Assembly (NCBI GenBank): GCA_023055355.1
Contig: JALJCS010000020.1
Span: forward strand, 5,687,001 to 5,751,000
Length of the DNA: 64,000 nucleotides
Direction of reading: 5' to 3'
From: Agelaius tricolor
Taxonomy: Eukaryota; Chordata; Aves; Passeriformes; Icteridae
The position numbers and the translations under genes are program-made. This document shows positions 27,301 through 36,300 of the stretch, one piece after another; positions within the stretch are counted from its first letter, which is position 1, and every line of letters starts with the position of its first letter. The notes beneath the pieces were generated by a model, which saw nothing but the letters and a program-made list of their open reading frames with translations, did no database searches and was not told the DNA's origin.

Positions 27301-30300
27301 TTCTCTGTTCTTGATCTCTCCCTATGTGTTCTGTGTTAATGGTAACAGCTCCATATTTCATGTGTTTGGGTCTCACTGCAGGAGTTTGCTCTTTTTCATT
27401 AAGAGCAGAACTGCATTCACTTGGGATTTTTTAATCTACTTTATATCTATCCACTTGCCTGAATTGTAGACAATTTGCTGTCTATGCTGTTTAGTAGTAC
27501 ACTCTTTCCTATGTGTCTTCCTGCAGTATTTATTTAGTATTTACTCTGAGTCTTTCTTAAATGTCTGTCTGTATTCAGGCTCCAGTACTGGCTGGAATAT
27601 CATGGAAACTTCACCAAAACTGCAGTGTTACATGCTAAAATATGTGAAATGAAAGATTGTTTTTAAAGTTTTTCTGTCCAGTAATACAGTTTTTCTCAAT
27701 TTCAGGCTTGGCATGAATCCTTTCCAGAAGAATCCAAAACATGCATCGGTGCTTGCTGAAAGGTGAGCACTCCCTAGCTTGAAGGAGTTATAAATTGCAT
27801 AAAAGTGCTCTTTTTTCTTTTTTTTTTTTTAGTTTCAGTTATTTCTAAATATTGTGTGTTTTGTCTAATTGTTGTTTTTAGTGGAATCAACTATGATAAG
27901 CCCCTCCCTCCGATTCAAGTCGCGTCCCTCCGAGCAGAACGCATTGCCAAAGAGAAAAAGGTATGGTCCCATCTCTGTGCACAAATGGCTGCAGTAATTA
28001 GAAAATCAGGCAACAGATGAGGTATGAGCAAAGCTGCCTCCTGGGAGAAGTTTGGCAGTGGATGTTATGAGCAGCTGCACATTGTTCATGTACAGGGGTT
28101 TAGATAACCAAGGCCCAAAGTGGGGCCTTTCCTTGTGCTTCTTGTCACTCTCAGACCCCTTAAACAATGAGGAGCATATTTTTGCAAAAGATGCTAAAAC
28201 ATCTTAAAAAGTTACTTAATTCTTGACCATTCTGTAGCCTCATTTCTTATATTATTCAGAAAGAACTACTTGTCCTTGCTTCTGGATAAGTTGCTTGTTG
28301 TTCTGTGCTCTAAGCCATAAAACCATCAGTACATCTTGGTTTGAGATGAGTCACATTGTGCAACTTGGACTTGAAAAGTGAGGGCAGCTTTGTGGGCTTT
28401 CTCTGGTTGGAATTAAAGGAGTTTTGTGGATAGAAATAAAAAGGTTCTGTCTTGTTGTTTTGTTTTGCTTTATAAAAACCACATCTTGCTTGTTCCATGC
28501 TTGAAGACTGAAGGTGCCCCTTCCCTTGCAGGCGCTGGCGGAGCAGCAGAGGGCCCAGCAGCAGACGGGCCCCCAGCCCCAGCAGCCCCAGGCGGGCCAG
28601 CAGCCCCCCCAGCAGCCCCCCGTGCAGCAGGCCCAGCCACAGGCACAGGCACAAGCACAGGTAGTTCAGCAGCCACAGGCAGTGGTGCAGACTGCAGTCA
28701 CTACTGTGGCCAACACAGCAGTATTGGTAAGAAAGGGAGAGCTCGGTGCCTCTGATGTAGTAACTTCAGTTCTTCTGTGTGTGCTGTATTTGTGTCGTGT
28801 TTTCTCTGGGAAGAGAATTTTAGGTCAGTATAGTGAGATCAAAGATATTTTTTCTTGTTTGCTTTCCTTGGTTATGCTGAGTGTCTTCTGGTTCCCTGAT
28901 TTATTAAGACTATTTGTACTGTTGTAGCAACAGATCTTGGCATTCTGAGGTGGGAAAACACCATGCAAAGATGGTTTTTCCTTTTTCACTTTAGACTTTC
29001 ATTTAATGAAGTCTCAGTGAATAGATGCACATGGTCAACGAGATGTATTTGTACAGAGAGCTTGCAGAATACAGAGAATAAAAGAGAATGTAGCTGTAAG
29101 AATGACTCAATTAAAGAGCTTAAAATCCAAAGATTCATTAACCTTTGCAAGGCAAGTGAAATGATGCATCCTACAGGAAACACCATGGTACTTTTACTGC
29201 AAATTTATGCAAAGTTTTCATGTCTTCCCTAAATCTAGAGTCTGAATGAGTCTGATGACTGGTCTGTGTTTTCTTGTATTTAGAGCCAATCCAGTTTGCA
29301 TAGTAATGTGTGCAGGCAGTGATGGATTTATTTTGCTTGCTGCAGAGCAAGGGTCCCACAGCTTTTGCAGAAAGACGCAGAGGATGCGTTCTGACCCACA
29401 AGCATTGCTGTGTGTGAAGTGCACAGTGATGTTTCTGTGTGAGTGGTTGTCCAAGGCCTTGCTCCCTTCCTCTGCTAACAGGGATGTCCAGTGACCAGGG
29501 TTCACCACACACTTGGCTGGTCTGCAGCTGCTCATTCACGAGGCAGAATCCTGATTTATGTATGCATTAGTTGTTGTGATCTGTAGAGTAAATGAACAAC
29601 TGCAGAAATCTATGTGTTCCATTGCATTTTTGTTACTTTGTCACTTCTGGAATACAGCACTGTGTTAAGCAATGCTCGGTTTTCTTTTATTGTTTTTCTG
29701 AACTGTTACCTTAATTGTCTTCTAATTAGGCAGGCACCATCAAAACAGCAGTGACGGGGACGAGCATCCAGACTGGTAAGGAGAGTTTATAACTGGGCAT
29801 AGGAGGTGATGGGACATTAGGATTTTCACTCTCAGAATCTCACATTAATCCTGGCTTGCTTTCAGCTACAGTGAGTGGAAATGTGATTGTGAACACTGTT
29901 GCTGGGGTCCCTGCTGCCACCTTCCAGCCCATCAATAAACGTCTGGCCTCACCTGTTATACCTGGGACTCTGACTGTGAGTAGATCCTGTCACTAGTTGT
30001 GTCCCTGGACACACTGGGTTCCATGTTCTATCAGCATAGCTTTAGCTTTCCATGTTGTCAGAAATTCTGCTTCTTGCAAATGTCATGTGCATCTTGGGGT
30101 TCTTTATCAAACCTCTCTCTCTTACCAAAACATCAGAATACACTGGAATGGTTTATAAGAAAAGATTGCTTAATACTGTTAAAAATAGTTTATAGGGAAG
30201 TGCTGCTAAAAGCAATGTATTATGTCATTAACATTTTCAGCCTGTAACTGTTTTGTGCTTTATAATTATGATCTTTATTATTATGTTAATGGTTTAAGAC

Positions 30301-33300
30301 TATGGAAGATAAAGCAAAATATTGAGAGGTACTAAAATCAAATGTCTGTAATGGAGTGAAGGGTTTGGTGATCATCCTGTTGGAAAAAGATTTAACCACC
30401 TGCTGATTTTAAGATGCATCCAAACAGATGTGTTAGACAGATTTGGGGTTTTGTTCTTGTGCTTATTTTTAAAATTGCCTAGAAGGTTATTCCATGTGCA
30501 GCAGGGGAACGTGATGCTGGGAAGGGAGCAGTAAAGGCTGTGTTCCCTTGCAGACCTCGGGAGGCACGGCCACTGCCCAGGTGGTTCACAGCCAGCCCCG
30601 CGCGGCCGCGGCGCCCGCAGCCTCCACCGAGCTGGTGACCATCGCCTCCACGCAGGGCGTGCGTGCAGTGACATCAGTGACAGCCTCAGCCGTGGTCACC
30701 ACCAACCTCACCCCTGTGCAGACCCAGACAAGGTCTTTGGTGACCCAGGTGACACCAGGTAATGATCCTGTGTAGTGAATGTTTTTGCCCCCAGTGAGGG
30801 GCAGAGATGAATGCATCTGACTCCATCTTATCAGAAGGCTAATTAATTACTTTTTTTGTTCTATATTATTCTATATTACATTACATTACATCTAAACTGA
30901 ATCTGCCCAGCACTCAACTGCACGCCACTGCTCAGAATCTCGTGACTGTCAGGCAACAGTCCCAGCACACACACGCCTGGCCCTAATAGGCCAAGGAAAC
31001 AAAACACCATCACTTTGGGTAAACAATCTCCATATTGCATTCTACTGGCACAAACACAGGCGCAGCAAATGAGATAAGAACTGTTTTGATCATTCTCTGA
31101 GGTTCAGAGAATGTGAAACCCAGAAATATTCTTGGGAAGAATTGTGCCTTGCTTTTCTCTGTGAAGAGAAATGTGTCAACAATCCTGTGTTCAGGGACTT
31201 TTTTCAGTAGTGCACAAAGGCTTCCAGAATCCCTGTAGAACCACCACCACAGCCCCACAATATTGGAAGTCTGGGACATAATTTAACAGGGCTGTGATTT
31301 TTAACTTGCTTTATTGTTGGTGCTCAGATGACATTTATCTCCAGTATTTCTGGATAAAGTATGGCAATAGAGAGCTTGGCCCCTAGGCATCGCAATTTTA
31401 AAATATTATTAACAATCTAGCAGTAAAATATTAGAATTGACTGTCTTGACTAAAAACCATTGTGAAGAAAGGCCCTTCTATTTTATGATCTACTCTGTTT
31501 TTACATCATGCTCATGATAATGTGTTCTTACATGTAGTAAATCCACAAAGTGTGCAGGAGCAGAAAAATAAGCATTTAACAGCTTGACTTCTCAGGTGAA
31601 ATTCATGAGTGAATCTTGAAAAGTGTTTGTTGTAACAATTTGTTTTTCCTTTATTCACAGCTACACCAACAGTCCAGCTGTCTGGCAAAACCATCACCCC
31701 TGCTCACTTCCAGCTTCTGAGGCAGCAGCAGCAGCAGGCTGCTCAGGTGCAGGTCCCACAGATCCAGGCTCAGGCACAAGCCCAGTCTCCAGCTCAAATA
31801 AAAACTGTAGGGAAATTGTCACAGGTGAGGAACCACTCATGAAGTAATGTAGCACATTGCTCTCATTACTGTAAGCTTCCTTGGCAGTGTCTCTTGTGTC
31901 CTGTTTTCATGGGCTACAGTGAGATGTATTTCCCTCTTAAATTTCATCCTACTAAAATTTCATGCAGGCAGTGAATCTGACAGCACTTTCAGTAGTAGAG
32001 CAGGGCAGGATGGAAAGCACTTACTGCTGCTCACTGGAAGCCATTGTATAAAAGAGTTACATTTTAGATACTTGATCTTAGCTCTAGTCTGGTACAGAAT
32101 GTTTCTCCTTTTAAGCTTTGGATTCATCTCCATTTTTCTCCTGTAATGTAAACCATTGGAAACAATGGAGCTGTTTGATTTTTGCAGGAGCAGCTGATCA
32201 AGTTGCAGAAGCAGAAGCTGCAGCTCCCCCAGCAGCAGGCAGCACAGCAGACCCAGCAAGGGGCACAGCAGCAAACAGCACAAGTGCAAGTGCAGCAGCA
32301 GCAGCAAACCCAGCAGCTCACTGCTGTGACTGCCCCTCGTCCTGGCGCTGTCCTCACGGGCACCACGGTCACCAACCTGCAAGTGGCACGCCTGGTGAGT
32401 TGCCTTTGACTTGGCAAAAACTGTCTCAAACATCTCACTCTTGGCTGGTTTAAATGAGCTGGGCACTGCTCATTCACACTCACAGGTGCCCTTTGCATTG
32501 CTCTGGCAGTTCAGAAGGAACAGCTGTAACATAAATAGCTTTAAATTGTATTTACCCATTGATACCATCTCTGAATTGTGTCACTGTACAGGAGCCATTA
32601 CATTTAGAAACATTTACAGCTATCACTTTATAATCACCTGTTATGTGCAACAAATCTTTCTGTGCTGGTACAATAATCTTCATTCCTTACTGCTTAGACT
32701 CGTGTTCCTGCTTCCCAGCTCCAAGCTCAAGGACAGATCCAGGCCCAGACTCCACAAGCAGCCCAGGTTGCTCTGGCAAAGCCTCCAGTAGTGTCTGTTC
32801 CAGCTGCTGTTGTGTCATCTGCAGGAGTCACCACACTCCCTGTGACTGTGGCAGGCATTAGTGTTGCCATTGGGCAGCCACAGAAAGCTGCAGGTATGTG
32901 AATGCAAGTTGGAAATAGGAAGAATTGTATTTCATAGCAGTCTCCTATAGTATAGACAATTTTTTTCTTGTAGGAAAATTGTTGTTGGAACAAAAAAATT
33001 AGCTTACTCATGCCCTTGGAGAAGAAATTTTTTCCACTGTCAAAATCATGTCTTATTTCCATTAAAATCGGTGGGTTGTTAGTGCTCAAAGCTGTGCAAA
33101 TGTGTAAGTCTGTAAAAGTAGAATCTGTGTGTGCAAGCTGTGATTACTGGGACAAATCAGTAAACTGAAGACTCTTACAGTTCTAATTATTTCTGTAATT
33201 TTCAGGAGGCCAGACAGTAGTTGCACAGCCACTGCATGTCCAGCAGCTGCTGAAACTCAAGCACCACCAAGCAGCACAGCAGCAGAAAGCCATCCAGCCC

Positions 33301-36300
33301 CAGGTTGCACAGGGACAAGCTACTGTGCAGCAAAAGGTACCATTGTCTGCTCTGCCATTAACTTGTGCAGTGGTTCTGGATGACCAGGACACCCCTAGAG
33401 AGTCAGTCAGGATTTCTAGGGGTAAATCTTGGGTATATCTAGAGAGAACAGGTTTTCAGGTGCTTAATTTTTTCTGTAAAGTGGTTGGTTGTTTGGTAGT
33501 TTTCAGTAAGTTTGTTGTTATGTGAGTGTTGTGTGTAAGAGAGAAACTTTTCATTAAATACTTTAATTCTGGATACTTGTGTAAATGCATGAAGGCTTTC
33601 ATCTAGTGCTCATTTTTTTATTGCCATTTTTTTCAATAATTAAATGTAATTAATCTCTTTTTCCCCACATAGCTGTTCTTTAAAATACACTTGCCTTTTG
33701 TAGTGATTGATGCCTTTTTTTCTCTTGTGCAGATAAATGCTCAACAGGTCACGGTCCAGACCCAACAGCAGACTTCTCAGCAGCAAAAAGTAACTTATGC
33801 TACACAGCCTGCCATTAAAACACAGTTCTTAACAACTCCAATTTCCCAAACCCAGAAACCAGGTGGAACCCAGCAAGTGCAGGCCCAGATTCAGGTACAG
33901 GTAACACAGGTTTACACCTTTAAACTGTACTGGGACTGGAGAGTTGTAAAGACAACAGGTGCAGTAGAATTCAGCACCCACTCATTTTAATTGTAGTCAC
34001 ACATTTATTTAATTTGACTTTTTAATAAAATTCATTGGGGCTGCATTTGTGGCCTTATAGTGAGTCAGAGCAGCTGTGAGCTGCAATTTGCCTTTCCTCT
34101 TTGAAATAAAATAGTTGAGTCACCCCTTTTTATTAGGCAAGGGATTCCATCCTGTGTTTACTAAGGAAAATTCAGCCACAGGTTTTCCTGTTTCTGGTGC
34201 TGCCTCAGAGCCTAATCTCTGGCAGCCAAGAGTATGTGACTCACATACTTTCTTTTCTGCATTACTGGATCAGCCTAACCAAGGAAAAAGAAGGGGGTTA
34301 GGAATTGGAAGCCTTACTCTTTCAAAAGTATCTCCCAGAAATTGGAACCCGTTAGAACTCGTGTGCTTCCTGCGGTTTTCTAGGTAGTCGGGATGAAATT
34401 ACTCTGTTGTGGTTAAAAATGAAAAGATTTCTCCTCCTTCCCCAGCTAAGTTCTTTTCATGGATCTAAAATGTTTCATAAACATTCAACCTCACTGAAAA
34501 TGCCAAGCTGCAACTTATCATGAACAGGCCTGGGTGTTTTGCTGCTATCAGCAGCTTTTTATCTTGATCCAATCTTTCTTTATTTCATATCACTACAGGT
34601 TGCAAAACTCCCACAAGTGGTCCAGCAACAGGCTACTGTTGCCAACATTCAGCAGATGGTTTCAGTTTCCCAACAGGTAGGTTTTGCTCTTATCAAATAT
34701 AGCACTAGAAACACGATCTTTAGAAAAGCTCATTTTTTTGGAATGTATGTATTTTTCACATTATATGTGGCATAGGAAGTATTTTTGAGGGATATAGCAA
34801 GTGCCCTTTTATAAAAATAAATCTTGAATACTGAATCAGCTGAGGTATATTTTCTGGATTAAAACTTTCATAGATGCAGCCATGTTTGTTCATCGCTGTA
34901 GATAAACTGAAAACCAGATTTTTAAAAGTGTTTTCTAGAGCTGAAACGATGTTTAAAATTTGGTTTCTGGTGATGTGTAGTCAATATAGCAAATAATTGA
35001 ACTAATGAGCACCATCTGAGCTTTTTCCACAAAAACTAGGACAAATTGAAGGTTACAGGTTGTTTTGTTTCAGTTCATAGAGCTGTGCCAAGTGCTCTGT
35101 AGAAGGCAGAATGGTGTGGTGCCTGTTCCAAATGTGTGCTGGTAACAGACAGGGCTTGGGCAGGAGAAGCTCAGGTGGTTTGATTCCACTCCCCTAATGA
35201 CCAGGCAGTTTAATTATCACTGTTTAGAACAATGGCATCCAGATCATTAGCAACAGGCCTAACTTAGGCAGTTGATTGGCAGGAATGATTTAACTTTGGA
35301 GGGTGGATGAAGTTCTTGCCTTTGGTGCACAAAAATCTGGGCCAGTGGGCTCTTAGTCTGCCACAGTTCACAGTGCAGTGTTTTAGTGCAGAATAAAATC
35401 TGGGACTGTTTATCTCCAAATGGTGATAAAGTGGTGTAAGCTGTCTGATAACCACTTTAGATGTGAATGCTTCAAGGGCAAAGTAGACAGCAGGAGGTAG
35501 AAACCTCATCAGTCAACACAACTTGAGTTGCCCTCTGTAGTCAGGAAGAGCTCCTAAATCATTTTCAAAAGTCATCAGTGGTGGCATAGCTCTGTGACTG
35601 TTGGAGTCTGTGGCAAAAAGAGAAATAGTTTCCCTCCCATGTACACCAGTGACTTCAGTGGCAGTAGGTTTAGGCCATGGTAAGTATTTTTTAAACTATG
35701 GTCTTTATGTGTATCTGGCATTCTTTTTATCTGTATTTTTAGTGCTTCCCACTGGAATCCTTTTGGATCATTCAAGAGTTAATTTTTTGTCTGGAGAAGT
35801 CCTTGTAGCTTTGTTTGGCTTTTGCATCTGACAAAGGCAGCTGAAGCTGCTCAGTTTCATTACCTTGTCCTCTGAACAAGGAGATGTTGATTTTTTTTTC
35901 TCCCTTGCTCTGGGTAGAGCTATGAAAATTTGATGTCTGGATGGAGTTCAAACTATTCTGCCATAAATTGGCAATAGAGTAGTAGCAGCTGTAGTCTGAA
36001 AGGGCAGAGACTGGTGGGCAGCCTCAGTGGCTGTATTTATTGTCACAATATGGATGCAGAGTCAGCATTTTAACCTCTTTGGTCCTCTGGCTGTCCCTCT
36101 GTTCTTTTCCCTGCTCCTTCACTTCTGCAGTACAGGAATTTTCCTACATATCTGGTAGGGTTTATATACCTTTAATTTGCCTTCTGAATGTATCTGAGGG
36201 CATGTCCTTGGATTTGCACTGCAGAGACCAGAGTTACAGGCACTTTGGCTCTTAGTTCTGATTTATAAGGCTCTAGAAAATGTGACAGAATGGTGTTTCT

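Noticed and set aside
31960..32466. Minus-strand 168-codon frame rich in leucine and cysteine
   Set aside because: It is antisense to the CAG-rich exon 47 of EP400.
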